From Secundilactobacillus similis DSM 23365 = JCM 2765 (GTDB lineage Bacteria > Bacillota > Bacilli > Lactobacillales > Lactobacillaceae), in contig NZ_BBAD01000008.1 in assembly GCF_001311075.1 (NCBI RefSeq), positions 1 through 63,325 of the forward strand: a stretch of 63,325 nucleotides of DNA, read 5' to 3'. The notes beneath the pieces are model-generated. The model saw only the letters and a program-made list of their open reading frames with translations. It ran no database searches and had not been told where the DNA came from. Shown in pieces: positions 50,417-60,688 of the stretch (the first letter of the stretch is position 1; each line of letters begins with the position of its first letter). A program made the translations under genes and the position numbers.

Positions 50417-52848
50417 ATGGGCAAAAAGCGAATTTACGAATTGGCTAAAGAACTTAACGTGTCGAGTAAAACGATTATCGATAAGGCCAAGAAAAGGGGT
50501 TTGATGTGAAAAATCATATGTCATCATTAGGAAATAACGAAGAACGTCAATTACGCGAAGCATTTGGCAACAAAGGTGCTGGGAGCGCAAAGTCAACGGG
50601 ACGTTCACAATCGTCTAATAACAACCATTCAAGTAGTAACAGCCGTTCTCAAAGTAATGGCAGTAACCATTCAAGTAACGGTAATCGGTCACAGAGTAGT
50701 AACGGTGGCAACCGGTCACAAAACAGCCGGCCACAAGGCAACCACTCTCAAAACCACTCAACGAGTAACAACGGCAACCGCTCAAACAACGGTAACGGTC
50801 AAGCACGCTCAAACGGCGGGCAAAACCGGAGCCAATCATCAAACAACCACTCAAGCAGCAACGGGAGTAACAACAACCGGAGTCGTAGCAACGGCTCAAG
50901 CTCAAATGGGTCAGGTCGTTTCGGTGGTAGTTTGAATAATGGCGGCGGTCGTAACGGTGGTGGCCGTAACAACCGGAACAACAATAACCGGCGTCGGAAC
51001 AATAACAACAAGAAGTACAACAAGAAGAACGCGCGAATCAAGGAAACCAACAAGCCAAAGGGTGCACCAGAACGGAAGAACAAAGCGTTACCAGAAGTTT
51101 TGAACTACTCCGTTGGGATGAACGCCCAAGACTTAGGGAAAATCTTGCACCGCGAACCAGCCGAAATCGTCAAGAAGTTATTCATGCTTGGTGTGATGGT
51201 TAACCAAAACCAATCACTCGACAAGGATACGATTGAGATTTTGGCTTCTGAATACGGCATCGAAGCAGCCGAAAAGGTTGAAGTTGACGTTTCAGATATC
51301 GATAAATTTTTTGAAGAAGAAGCCAACAATACGGATCACCTTGAAGATCGACCACCAGTTGTGACGATCATGGGCCACGTTGACCATGGTAAGACGACGC
51401 TGTTGGACCACTTACGTCACTCACACATTACTGCGGGTGAAGCTGGTGGGATCACGCAAGCGATTGGGGCTTACCAATTGAAGCACGAAGGCAAGACCAT
51501 TACTTTCTTGGATACCCCAGGACACGCGGCCTTTACTGAAATGCGGGCGCGTGGTGCTGACATTACCGATATTACGATTTTGGTTGTCGCCGCTGATGAC
51601 GGTGTGATGCCACAAACTATTGAAGCCATTAACCATGCGAAGGCGGCGGAAACGCCAATCATCGTTGCGGTTAACAAGATCGATAAGCCAGGGGCTAACC
51701 CGAACCACGTTATGGAACAATTGACCGAATACGGTTTGATTCCTGAAGACTGGGGCGGCGACACCATCTTCGTTCAGATTTCGGCGAAGTTTGGTAAGAA
51801 CATCGATGAACTGCTCGACATGATCTTGCTTCAATCCGAAGTGTTGGAATTGAAGGCTAACCCACAACAAAACGCTGCTGGGTCAGTCATTGAAGCCAAG
51901 TTGGATCAAGGTAAGGGTTCCGTTGCAACCTTGTTAGTCCAACAAGGGACGATGCACGTTGGGGATCCAATCGTGGTTGGGAACACCTTCGGGAAAGTCC
52001 GGACCATGGAAAACGAACTTGGTAAAGAAATCAAGGTCGCAACCCCATCAACCCCAGTTGAAATTACTGGGTTAAGTGACGTGCCAGAAGCCGGTGATCG
52101 GTTCGTGGTCTTTGACGACGAAAAGACGGCGCGGGCAGCTGGTGAAGAACGGGCTAAGAACGCCTTGATGGAAGAACGGCGCTCAAAGAACACGGTTACG
52201 CTGGACAACCTCTTTGATACCATGAAAGAGGGCGAAATCAAGGAAGTTGAAGTCATTATCAAGGCTGACGTCCAAGGTTCCGTTGAAGCATTGGCTAACA
52301 GTTTGAACAAGATCGAAGTTGAAGGCGTTCGGGTGAACATCATCCATACTGCCGTTGGGGCCATTAACGAAAGTGATGTGACCTTGGCTGAAGCAAGTAA
52401 CGCCATCATCATCGGGTTTAACGTTCGCCCAACGCCACAAGCTAAGGCACAAGCCGAACAAGACCAAGTCGATATTCGGTTGCACCGGGTCATTTATAAC
52501 GCTATCGATGAAATCGAACACGCGATGAAGGGTAAGTTGGAACCAACTTACGAAGAAGAAGTGATCGGTCAAGTTGAAGTTCGTGAAATCTTCAAGGCCT
52601 CTAAAATCGGGACGATTGCCGGTGGGATGGTCATTGAAGGCCACGTTTCCAACGACAGTGACGTTCGTTTGATCCGCGATAGTGTCGTGATTTACGAAGG
52701 TAAGCTCGGTAGCTTGAAGCGGTTCAAGGATGACGTTAAGGACGTTAAACAGGGTCATGAACTTGGTTTAACGATTGAAAACTACAACGACATCAAGGTA
52801 GGCGACGTGATCGAAGCCTACGTCATGAAAGAAGTGCCAATCGAATAA
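50417..52848 (+). CDS. infB: Translation initiation factor IF-2
   Basis: The GTPase that brings initiator tRNA to the 30S subunit. The N-terminal IF2N domain begins at residue 1 ([18 protein letters not shown]), followed by a very Asn/Ser/Gly/Arg-rich linker (about residues 60-205), a second IF2N, the G domain ([26 protein letters not shown]) and the C-terminal domains. A 1-nt deletion at about 50493-50498 (GGGG read as a shorter run) cuts off the first 27 residues; restored length is 810. The start is ATG 50417, after AAGGAGAG. Confidence 0.95.
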
Positions 52849-52882
52849 GTCGGTTGGTCATTAAACTGAAGGTGGTGAAACC

Positions 52883-53242
52883 ATGGCACATTATCGTGTA
52901 GGACGACTGGAACAAGAGATTCAACGGGAAGTCAACGATATCTTATTGAAGCGGGTACGTGATCCTCGTGTTGAGGGCATCACGGTTACCGGGGTCACTG
53001 TCACTGGTGACCTTCAGCAGGCAACGATTTACTACAGTATCTTATCTGATCTCGCTTCGGATGGTGAAAAGGCCGAAGCTGGCTTAACTAAGGCAACTGG
53101 CCTGATTCGAAGTGAATTAGGGTCGCGTTTAAACATTTACAAGGCACCTGAACTATTCTTCGAACGAGACGAATCAGTTAAATACGGGAGTCACATTGAC
53201 GAGTTGTTGAACAAGTTACATCAACAAGAATCAGATCGTTAA
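52883..53242 (+). CDS. rbfA: Ribosome-binding factor A
   Basis: Intact 119-residue cold-shock and 30S maturation factor with a KH-like fold ([18 protein letters not shown], then [19 protein letters not shown]). It closes the rimP-to-rbfA operon, followed by a terminator. Confidence 0.96.
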   Translation: MAHYRVGRLEQEIQREVNDILLKRVRDPRVEGITVTGVTVTGDLQQATIYYSILSDLASDGEKAEAGLTKATGLIRSELGSRLNIYKAPELFFERDESVKYGSHIDELLNKLHQQESDR

Positions 53243-53253
53243 TTAATCATCAG

Positions 53254-53291
53254 GGCTGAGGACAAGACGCAAGTTTTGACTCAGCCTTTTT
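53254..53291 (+). terminator. Terminator after rbfA
   Basis: GGCTGAG (53254-53260) pairs with CTCAGCC (53280-53286), with additional inner pairs; TTTTTG follows. Confidence 0.8.
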
Positions 53292-53349
53292 GTGTTCAAG
53301 CTATGATATACTTGAGCGTGAGACTTTAATCAGAATGGAGCGGTTAGTC

Positions 53350-54252
53350 ATGATGGATGGCATTATCCCACTATATAAAGAACGTGGACTTTCAAGTCAC
53401 GACTGTGTGAACCACTTGCGCAAACTATTGCACATGAAAAAAATTGGGCATTCGGGGACGCTGGATCCGACCGTTGACGGGGTCTTGCCGATCTGTGTTG
53501 GCAGCGCCACGAAAGTCGTTGATTATTTAATGACGCACCGGAAAGTGTATCGGGGAAGTGTGACGTTAGGCTACGCTACTGAAACGGAAGATCTGGAAGG
53601 TGCAGAAGTGGCCCGAAAAGCCATCGAAGAGCCGTTTACGGATGACCAGATCGATGCGGTGCTCCAGAGCATGGTTGGCGAATTAAAGCAGATTCCGCCA
53701 ATGTTTTCGGCTGTTAAGGTTAATGGCCGGAAGTTGTACCAGTATGCCTTGGCTGGCGAAGAAGTCGAGCGACCAGTCCGAGTTGTCCAAATCAACGAGT
53801 TTCGGCGGTTAGGGGCTAGTCGTTACGATGCAGCTAATCAAACCCAGACAGTTGATTTTGAAGTGAGTTGCTCAAAGGGGACTTACGTGCGGACCTTGGC
53901 AGTCGAAGTTGGGGAGCAACTCGGGGTACCTGCAGTGATGTCGTCGTTAACACGACACGAAAGCGGTGGTTTTACCCTTGAAGAGGCCTTTTCTCTGGAC
54001 CAAGTACGGGAAATGTTTGCTAACGATGATTTCAGCTTTTTGTATCCGCTTGACCGGGCATTACCGGATTATCCGCAGGTTGAATTGACCGATGAAGTTT
54101 GGGAAGTTGTCCAGCATGGCGTCTGGCTATTGCAAGACGAAGTGGGCTTGGATGCACCAATCATTGCGTTACGTTATCAGAATCAAACCAAGTGCCTGTA
54201 CAAGTTAGTTGATCATAAATACAAGCCACTCAAAATGTTTAGTACAAAGTAG
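53350..54252 (+). CDS. truB: tRNA pseudouridine(55) synthase
   Basis: Makes pseudouridine 55 in the T loop of tRNAs. It has 300 residues. The catalytic Asp lies in HSGTLDPTVDGVLP, and the family box KVYRGSVTLGYATETEDLEG is complete. The ATG at 53350 is preceded by GGAG, and a second ATG follows directly. It is 17 nt from ribF, the usual pair. Confidence 0.95.
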   Translation: MMDGIIPLYKERGLSSHDCVNHLRKLLHMKKIGHSGTLDPTVDGVLPICVGSATKVVDYLMTHRKVYRGSVTLGYATETEDLEGAEVARKAIEEPFTDDQIDAVLQSMVGELKQIPPMFSAVKVNGRKLYQYALAGEEVERPVRVVQINEFRRLGASRYDAANQTQTVDFEVSCSKGTYVRTLAVEVGEQLGVPAVMSSLTRHESGGFTLEEAFSLDQVREMFANDDFSFLYPLDRALPDYPQVELTDEVWEVVQHGVWLLQDEVGLDAPIIALRYQNQTKCLYKLVDHKYKPLKMFSTK

Positions 54253-54269
54253 AAAGTTGGGACGAGATT

Positions 54270-55235
54270 ATGCAAGTCATTCAGATTCACCATCCGATGG
54301 CGCCGGACCAACCCTTGGACCAACCAGTCGTGTTGGCCATGGGCTTCTTTGACGGCGTTCACCGGGGGCATCAAGCCGTGATTAACCGGGCGAGAGCCAT
54401 TGCGCAGGAACGTGGCATCGCGTTAGCTGTGTTAACGTACGACCACCATCCAGCGCTCGTATATCAACCGATGACGGCAACGAGTAACCGCTATTTAACG
54501 GTAAACACGCGTAAAATGGCGTTGTTTGAACAGTTAGGCGTTGAAATCGTCTATCAGGTTAGCTTTACTAGCCAGTTTGCGGCTTTAAAACCACAGGAAT
54601 TCGTTGACCAGTATTTGGTTAAATTCCATCCGGAAGTTGTTGTGGCTGGATTCGACCACACTTATGGACCAAAAGATGTTGCTACGATGGATCGGTTAGC
54701 AGAATTTGCCCAAGGCCGGTTTGAAATCGAAACCGTGGGTAAGGCTGAGGATCAAGATAAAAAGATCAGCTCGACTCGAATTCGTCGTAATTTGGACGAT
54801 GGTGACATTCAGACGGTCAATGAGTTATTAGGGTACCGGTACCGGACTAGTGGCACCGTGATGCATGGTGAGGCCCGTGGGCGGACATTAGGGTTCCCAA
54901 CGGCCAATGTGAGTCAGGAACCGCATTATTGGCTACCCGGCATCGGCGTGTACGTCACTCGGCTTAAAATTGGCGATGAGTGGCATTTAGCAATGACCTC
55001 GGTTGGCCACAACGTGACGTTTGGCGAAGGTCGTCCTGTGACCGTGGAAGCCAATCTACTCAATTTTCATGAAGCCATTTATGGTGAAGTTGTGGATGTT
55101 GAGTGGTTGTATAAGCTACGTGGCGAAGTTAAATTTGAATCGGTTGAGGACTTAATTGCGCAACTGAAACAGGATGCGGCGGCAACACAACAGTATTTTG
55201 ACGCCCATAAAAACGATAAATTAGCACTCGATTAA
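54270..55235 (+). CDS. ribF: Bifunctional riboflavin kinase / FAD synthetase
   Basis: Intact 321-residue enzyme making FMN and FAD. The N-terminal FAD synthetase domain has GFFDGVHRGHQ (HxGH-type nucleotidyltransferase box), followed by KISSTRIRRNLDDG. The C-terminal kinase domain starts near RTSGTVMHGEARGRTLGFPT. It is coupled to truB. Confidence 0.96.
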   Translation: MQVIQIHHPMAPDQPLDQPVVLAMGFFDGVHRGHQAVINRARAIAQERGIALAVLTYDHHPALVYQPMTATSNRYLTVNTRKMALFEQLGVEIVYQVSFTSQFAALKPQEFVDQYLVKFHPEVVVAGFDHTYGPKDVATMDRLAEFAQGRFEIETVGKAEDQDKKISSTRIRRNLDDGDIQTVNELLGYRYRTSGTVMHGEARGRTLGFPTANVSQEPHYWLPGIGVYVTRLKIGDEWHLAMTSVGHNVTFGEGRPVTVEANLLNFHEAIYGEVVDVEWLYKLRGEVKFESVEDLIAQLKQDAAATQQYFDAHKNDKLALD

Positions 55236-55264
55236 TTTAATTGCTAAAAATTGCGGCGGAATAC

Positions 55265-55331
55265 TTGACTTAAAAAACCGACTTTGATACATTATATATG
55301 TGTCTTAGCACTTAGATAACATGAGTGCTAA
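55265..55331 (+). promoter_or_regulatory. hrcA operon promoter with CIRCE operator
   Basis: TTGACT (55265-55270), 17-bp spacer, TACATT (55288-55293). The CIRCE element is TTAGCACTT (55305-55313), 9-nt spacer, GAGTGCTAA (55323-55331), one base off the consensus left arm. HrcA binding here represses the heat-shock operon. Confidence 0.9.
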
Positions 55332-55341
55332 AAAAGAGGTG

Positions 55342-56385
55342 ATGATCACGTTAACGGATAGACAGAAGATGATTTTAAAGGCGATTGTCCGCGACTACAC
55401 GAGTAGCGGGGTACCGGTGGGGTCTAAAGCCCTAGCTAGTCAACTCCCGATGCGCGTGAGTTCGGCGACCGTCCGGAATGAAATGGCGGCATTGGAAGAA
55501 CTCGGTTTGATTACCAAGACGCACTCTTCTTCTGGTCGGATCCCTTCAGTGAAGGGGTATCGTTACTATGTCGATCATTTGGTTCAACCAGATCCAATCA
55601 AGTCTAACGATATTGATTTAATCAAGTCATCGTTAGACGGCCAGTTCCTCAAAATTGATGAGATCATTGAAACGTCGGCGAAGATTTTATCCAACCTAAC
55701 TTCCTATACGGCCTTTACGTTGAAACCAGAACTAAAGGAAAGTCGCTTAAGCGGGTTTCGGTTAGTGCCACTGGGACAACGACAGGTGATGGCGGTGCTG
55801 GTGACGGATAACGGCGATGTTGAGTCACAGACCTTCAACATTACGCCGGATGTGACCGGCGAGCAGTTGGAGTCGGTGGTTCGACTCATTAATGATCAAC
55901 TGGTGGGCAAGCCACTGAACGAAGTGCTACAGGATCTTCAAACGAAGATTCCGTTACAGGTGGTTCAGTACCTTCAAAGTCCAGATGGCTTCTTGAAGAT
56001 TTTTGGCAACGTCCTTACCAAAGCCGCGCAGGAGCGTTTCTACGTTGGCGGACGGTTGAATCTATTGAACTTTTCGGATAGTAGCGACGTTGATGAACTC
56101 AAATCGCTGTATACGTTGATGGATCGAACGGATGACATGGCCAGTGTGCTGGGGCAGCCGTCGGATCACATTCAAGTGAAGATCGGCAATGAGATCACAA
56201 ACGACATCTTGAAGGATTACAGTTTAATTACTGCAACCTACGAGGTAGGTCCGCATGGTAAGGGTGTTATCGCCCTGCTTGGGCCGACCCGGATGCCGTA
56301 CTCACGAATGATCGGGTTAGTAGGGGCCTTTCGACAGGAACTTGCGAAGCGGTTAATTGATTATTATCGATATTTTGATCAGTAG
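55342..56385 (+). CDS. hrcA: Heat-inducible repressor HrcA
   Basis: Represses the hrcA-grpE-dnaK-dnaJ operon through CIRCE and needs GroE for activity. It has 347 residues from the ATG at 55342: a winged HTH (SGVPVGSKALASQLPMRVSS, SATVRNEMAALEELG) and a C-terminal dimerisation domain ending RLIDYYRYFDQ. An in-frame ATG at 55321 lies inside CIRCE and is rejected. GAGG is unusually close to the chosen start, so the exact start is not fully certain. Confidence 0.93.
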   Translation: MITLTDRQKMILKAIVRDYTSSGVPVGSKALASQLPMRVSSATVRNEMAALEELGLITKTHSSSGRIPSVKGYRYYVDHLVQPDPIKSNDIDLIKSSLDGQFLKIDEIIETSAKILSNLTSYTAFTLKPELKESRLSGFRLVPLGQRQVMAVLVTDNGDVESQTFNITPDVTGEQLESVVRLINDQLVGKPLNEVLQDLQTKIPLQVVQYLQSPDGFLKIFGNVLTKAAQERFYVGGRLNLLNFSDSSDVDELKSLYTLMDRTDDMASVLGQPSDHIQVKIGNEITNDILKDYSLITATYEVGPHGKGVIALLGPTRMPYSRMIGLVGAFRQELAKRLIDYYRYFDQ

Positions 56386-56401
56386 TAAAGGGGTGTTATG
56401 T

Positions 56402-57037
56402 ATGGCTCAAGACGAAGCAAACAAACAGTCGAAAGAAGCAGCAAAGGCCAGTGATTCAGCCGCAACTGAAGCTGAATCAACTGCAAAAGCTGATGCAACT
56501 CAAGCGGATCCTTCAGCACAAGCAACGGCGTCAGATTCGACGACCGATGCCACTAAACCGGCTGATGATGCGCTTCAAGCAGCGTTAACTCAAGTAGCTG
56601 ATTTGAAGCAACAGTTAGATAAAACTTCAGATCAGTACTTGCGAGCAGAAGCTGAGATCAAGAACATCCAGGCGCGTAACAAGAAGGATCAAGCGGCGTT
56701 ATCAAAGTATGATGGGCAACAATTAGCTCATGATATTTTGCCAGTCCTTGATAACCTTGAACGCGCAATGGCAATCTCCGTTGAAGGTGAACAGGGCGAA
56801 TCCCTCAAGAAGGGGATCGAGATGGTGCAACAGCATTTGACCGAAGCCCTCACCCGCAACGGTGTCAGTGAGATCAAGGCTGAAGGCGAGAAGTTCGATC
56901 CGAACTTCCACCAAGCTGTTCAAACTGTTCCGGCCGAAAACGATGACCAACAAGACCACGTTGCACAGGTCTTACAAAAGGGTTATCAGTTTAAGGATCG
57001 GGTATTGCGGCCAGCAATGGTCGTTGTTGCCCAGTAG
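56402..57037 (+). CDS. grpE: Nucleotide exchange factor GrpE
   Basis: Releases ADP from DnaK. It has 211 residues: an Ala/Ser/Thr/Asp-rich disordered N-terminus (to about residue 55), a long coiled coil (QVADLKQQLDKTSDQYLRAE), and the C-terminal beta domain ending QFKDRVLRPAMVVVAQ. The ATG at 56402 follows AAAGGGGTG. It is the second gene of the operon. Confidence 0.95.
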   Translation: MAQDEANKQSKEAAKASDSAATEAESTAKADATQADPSAQATASDSTTDATKPADDALQAALTQVADLKQQLDKTSDQYLRAEAEIKNIQARNKKDQAALSKYDGQQLAHDILPVLDNLERAMAISVEGEQGESLKKGIEMVQQHLTEALTRNGVSEIKAEGEKFDPNFHQAVQTVPAENDDQQDHVAQVLQKGYQFKDRVLRPAMVVVAQ

Positions 57038-57082
57038 CAACCAATCAAAAAAGCATAAATCTAAGAAGAAGGTAAATCATAC

Positions 57083-58963
57083 ATGGCAAGTAATAAGATT
57101 ATCGGTATTGACTTAGGGACGACGAACTCTGCAGTAGCTGTTCTTGAAGGTAGCGAACCTAAAATCATTCCAAACCCAGAAGGTGGTCGGACGACACCAT
57201 CTGTTGTCGCATTTAAAGATGGCAAACCATCAGTTGGTGAAGTTGCTAAGCGTCAAGCAATCACGAACCCGAACACGGTTTCTTCAATCAAGAGCCACAT
57301 GGGCGAAGCCGGTTACAAGGTTAACATTGAAGGCAAGGACTACACGCCACAACAAATCTCAGCAATGATCTTACAGTACATCAAAGGTTTCGCTGAAGAT
57401 TACATTGGCGATGAAGTCACCCAAGCGGTTATCACCGTACCAGCTTACTTTGATGACGCTCAACGTCAAGCGACTAAGGATGCCGGTAAGATTGCTGGTT
57501 TGGACGTTAAGCGGATCATCAACGAACCAACTGCTTCATCATTAGCATACGGCTTGGACAAGCAAGATTCTGACGAAAAGATCTTGGTTTATGACCTTGG
57601 TGGTGGGACCTTTGACGTTTCCGTTCTTGACTTAGGCGACGGTGTCTTCGAAGTGCTCTCAACCAACGGTGATACTCACCTTGGTGGGGATGACTTTGAT
57701 AAGACCATCATGAACTGGTTGATCGATCAATTTAAGTCAGCTAACGGCATCGACTTGTCAAAGGACAAGATGGCGATGCAACGGTTGAAGGAAGCTGCTG
57801 AAAAGGCCAAGAAGGACTTGTCAGGGGTTACCGAAGCCCAAATCAGCTTGCCATTTATCTCTGCTGGTGAAGCCGGTCCATTGCATTTGGAAGAAACGTT
57901 AACGCGTGCCAAGTTCAATGAATTGACTTCTGACTTAGTTGAACGTACTCGGATCCCAGTTGAAAACGCCTTGAAGGATGCCGGCTTATCAGCTAGCGAC
58001 TTAGACGTTGTCATCTTAAACGGTGGTTCAACTCGGATTCCAGCCGTTCAAGAAGCCGTTAAGAAGTGGACTGGTAAGGAACCAAGCCACTCAATCAACC
58101 CTGACGAAGCCGTTGCCTTAGGTGCCGCTGTTCAAGGTGGGGTCTTAACTGGTGATGTGAAGGACGTTGTGCTCTTGGACGTTACCCCATTGTCATTGGG
58201 TATCGAAACCATGGGTGGTGTCTTCACTAAGTTGATCGATCGTAACACGACGATTCCAACCAGCAAGTCACAAGTCTTCAGTACAGCTGCTGATAACCAA
58301 CCAGCCGTTGATATCCACGTCTTGCAAGGTGAACGGCCAATGGCTGCTGACAACAAGACCTTGGGTAACTTCCAATTAACTGACATTCCTGCCGCACCTC
58401 GTGGGGTTCCTCAAATCGAAGTGACCTTCGACATTGACCGGAACGGGATCGTTAACGTTTCCGCTAAGGACAAGGGGACTGGTAAGGAACAAAAGATTAC
58501 CATCGAAAACAAGGGCTTATCCGACGAAGAAATCGATAAGATGATGAAGGAAGCTCAAGCCAACGAAGAAGCCGATAAGGAACGTAAAGAAGCGGCCGAT
58601 TTGAAGAACGAAGTTGACCAATTGTTATTCACGGTTGATAAGACCTTGGACGAAGTTAAGGGCAAAGTTTCCGATGACGAAATCCAAAAGGCTAAGGATG
58701 CTCGTGATGCCTTGAAGAAGGCCCAAGAGGACAACAACGTTGAAGAAATGAAGACGAAGAAGGACGATTTGAATAAGATCGTTCAAGACCTTTCCGTTAA
58801 GCTCTATCAACAAGCGCAACAAGAACAAGCTGCTAACGGCGCTGACGGTGCCGCTGCTGGGGCCGATGGCCAAGCAACTGGCGACAGCAAAGATAGCAAG
58901 GATGACGGTCAAACCTTTGACGGTGATTTCTCAGAAGTAGACGACGATAAGGACAAGAAGTAA
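57083..58963 (+). CDS. dnaK: Chaperone DnaK (Hsp70)
   Basis: Intact 626-residue chaperone. ATPase domain signatures are [30 protein letters not shown] and [14 protein letters not shown]. The linker is [11 protein letters not shown], then the substrate domain and a helical lid with a Gly/Ala/Asp-rich acidic tail. Like other Gram-positive DnaK proteins it lacks the 24-residue insert of the E. coli ATPase domain. Despite its 1.9-kb length it has no frame break. Confidence 0.97.
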   Translation: MASNKIIGIDLGTTNSAVAVLEGSEPKIIPNPEGGRTTPSVVAFKDGKPSVGEVAKRQAITNPNTVSSIKSHMGEAGYKVNIEGKDYTPQQISAMILQYIKGFAEDYIGDEVTQAVITVPAYFDDAQRQATKDAGKIAGLDVKRIINEPTASSLAYGLDKQDSDEKILVYDLGGGTFDVSVLDLGDGVFEVLSTNGDTHLGGDDFDKTIMNWLIDQFKSANGIDLSKDKMAMQRLKEAAEKAKKDLSGVTEAQISLPFISAGEAGPLHLEETLTRAKFNELTSDLVERTRIPVENALKDAGLSASDLDVVILNGGSTRIPAVQEAVKKWTGKEPSHSINPDEAVALGAAVQGGVLTGDVKDVVLLDVTPLSLGIETMGGVFTKLIDRNTTIPTSKSQVFSTAADNQPAVDIHVLQGERPMAADNKTLGNFQLTDIPAAPRGVPQIEVTFDIDRNGIVNVSAKDKGTGKEQKITIENKGLSDEEIDKMMKEAQANEEADKERKEAADLKNEVDQLLFTVDKTLDEVKGKVSDDEIQKAKDARDALKKAQEDNNVEEMKTKKDDLNKIVQDLSVKLYQQAQQEQAANGADGAAAGADGQATGDSKDSKDDGQTFDGDFSEVDDDKDKK

Positions 58964-58992
58964 TCGTCCCTACGAATCAACGAACAGGAAGT

Positions 58993-59021
58993 CAAGGCTC
59001 AATCGTGGGCTTTGGCTTTTT
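58993..59021 (+). terminator. Weak terminator between dnaK and dnaJ
   Basis: CAAGGCTC (58993-59000) pairs with GGGCTTTG (59007-59014) using two G.T pairs; GCTTTTTG follows. It would partly uncouple dnaJ from dnaK. Confidence 0.55.
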
Positions 59022-59100
59022 GTTTCAGGAAATTTATGCTATCCTAATTAAGACTTGCAACGATTAAAATAAATGGCGTCAAGCGCAATGGAGGTTGAAT

Positions 59101-60255
59101 ATGGCTGGCAAGGATTATTATGAAGTGTTAGGGATCGCGAAGGACGCCTCCCAAGCCGACATCAAGAAGGCCTACCGGAAGTTATCAAAGAAGTATCACC
59201 CCGATATCAACAAAGCACCCGGGGCGGAAGCGAAGTTTAAGGAAGTTACGGAAGCTTATGAAGTCCTAAGTGACGAACAAAAGCGGTCAAACTACGACCA
59301 ATACGGTTCTGCCGATGGCCCAGCCGGCTTCGGTGGCGGCGGTGCCGGTGGTGGCTACAGTGACTTTGGTGGCGGCGGTGGCTTCGGCGGTGGTTTCGAA
59401 GACATCTTCAGTCAATTCTTTGGTGGCGGAGGCGGCGGTGGCCGTCAGAACCCAAACGCGCCACGGCCTGGACGTGATCTGCAATACCAGATGACGTTGA
59501 AGTTTGAAGAAGCAATCTTTGGGAAAAAGACCAAGATCAAGTATAACCGGGAAGCGCAATGTCACACCTGTCACGGTTCCGGTGCTAAACCGGGGACCAC
59601 GCCAGAAACTTGCCACAATTGTGGCGGTTCCGGTTACGTGATGAGTGAAACCAACACGCCACTTGGCCGGATGCGGAGCCAACAAGTTTGTCCCGTCTGC
59701 CAAGGTACTGGTAAGGAAATCAAGTCAAAGTGCCCAACCTGTGGTGGCTCTGGTCACGAAGAAGAACGGCACGAAGTTGAAGTCAACGTCCCAGCTGGGG
59801 TCGATGATGGTCAACAAATGCGTCTTCAAGGTCAAGGTGAAGCCGGCGCTAATGGCGGCTCATACGGCGATCTGTTCATCATCTTCAGTGTTCAACCAAG
59901 CAAGGTCTTCCAGCGAAATGGGGCCGATATATACTTGGATAAGGACATCAGCTTCGTTCAAGCTGCAATGGGTGATGAAATCAAAGTCCAAACCGTTCAC
60001 GGTGATGTGAAGCTGAAGGTGCCAGCTGGTACCCAAACTGGTTCCGTCTTCCGCTTGAAGGGTAAGGGTGCCCCAAGATTACGTGGTAACGGTAACGGTG
60101 ATCAACGGGTAACCGTCAACATTGTGACCCCTAAGAACCTCAATAAGGCCCAACGGACCGCATTAAAGGATTTTGCGGAAGCCAGTGGTGATAAGGTGGT
60201 TCAAGGGAGCAAGAGTAATTTTTTTGACAAGATGAAAGATGCGTTTGATAACTAG
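59101..60255 (+). CDS. dnaJ: Chaperone DnaJ (Hsp40)
   Basis: Intact 384-residue co-chaperone that stimulates DnaK. It has a J domain with the HPD motif ([12 protein letters not shown]), a Gly/Phe-rich segment (about residues 75-120) and four CxxCxGxG zinc repeats ([32 protein letters not shown]), then the C-terminal peptide-binding domains. The ATG at 59101 follows GGAGG. Confidence 0.97.
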   Translation: MAGKDYYEVLGIAKDASQADIKKAYRKLSKKYHPDINKAPGAEAKFKEVTEAYEVLSDEQKRSNYDQYGSADGPAGFGGGGAGGGYSDFGGGGGFGGGFEDIFSQFFGGGGGGGRQNPNAPRPGRDLQYQMTLKFEEAIFGKKTKIKYNREAQCHTCHGSGAKPGTTPETCHNCGGSGYVMSETNTPLGRMRSQQVCPVCQGTGKEIKSKCPTCGGSGHEEERHEVEVNVPAGVDDGQQMRLQGQGEAGANGGSYGDLFIIFSVQPSKVFQRNGADIYLDKDISFVQAAMGDEIKVQTVHGDVKLKVPAGTQTGSVFRLKGKGAPRLRGNGNGDQRVTVNIVTPKNLNKAQRTALKDFAEASGDKVVQGSKSNFFDKMKDAFDN

Positions 60256-60291
60256 ATTGTAATTGAACGGGTCACTGACTGCGTTTAAATG

Positions 60292-60336
60292 AATAGCGCC
60301 TAGATTCCTGATTGGGGAATTTAGGCGCTATTTTTG
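60292..60336 (+). terminator. Terminator of dnaJ
   Basis: A 17-position stem (60292-60308 with 60316-60332, one mismatch) followed by TTTTT. Confidence 0.85.
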
Positions 60337-60476
60337 GTACTGATTATTAATGACAGTCACGAAAAAATCAACGATTAATAAACCCATATTAACCACTTAA
60401 ATACGCTAATTAGCCGTACTTTTTTGAGAGTTGTAAGCGGATTTTTCGGAAAATCACTAAAATACTGACTTTTACT

Positions 60477-60505
60477 TTGCTTTTTGGGCAAACTTCGGTT
60501 ATACT
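60477..60505 (+). promoter_or_regulatory. Promoter of a short transcript
   Basis: TTGCTT (60477-60482), 17-bp spacer, TATACT (60500-60505), upstream of the candidate small RNA. Confidence 0.6.
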
Positions 60506-60511
60506 ATCTTC

Positions 60512-60580
60512 TGCTTAGAAGTGAACTTCTAATTTTTCAAATCTTTCCCCCAGATCATGACCAGGTCTGGGGGTTTTTGT
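60512..60580 (+). ncRNA. Candidate small RNA between dnaJ and lepA
   Basis: From the expected start near 60512, a transcript of about 70 nt would contain a small hairpin AGAAGT/ACTTCT (about 60517-60530), a U-rich single strand and an 8-bp terminator CCCCCAGA/TCTGGGGG (60547-60554 with 60566-60573) with TTTTT. It has no open reading frame of note. lepA has its own promoter further on, so this unit is not just the lepA leader. The rest of 60256-60688 has only terminators and promoters. Confidence 0.5.
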
Positions 60581-60622
60581 TTATCTTGCGTGATAGAAAT
60601 GCCGTTAAACCAGCGTAATCAA

Positions 60623-60651
60623 TTGTACATTGCTAGCTGGCTTGGTATAAT
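60623..60651 (+). promoter_or_regulatory. lepA promoter
   Basis: TTGTAC (60623-60628), 17-bp spacer, TATAAT (60646-60651), 37 bp before lepA. Confidence 0.75.
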
Positions 60652-60688
60652 GATAGGATATGAACTTCGTAGAAAGGCAGGGATTTAA

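Noticed and set aside
50564-50935. Long open frames on both strands across the IF-2 linker
   Set aside because: They are by-products of the low-complexity Asn/Ser codons of infB; no ribosome site and no recognisable protein.
55321-55341. hrcA start at 55321
   Set aside because: This ATG lies inside the CIRCE operator; the conserved HrcA N-terminus begins after 55342.
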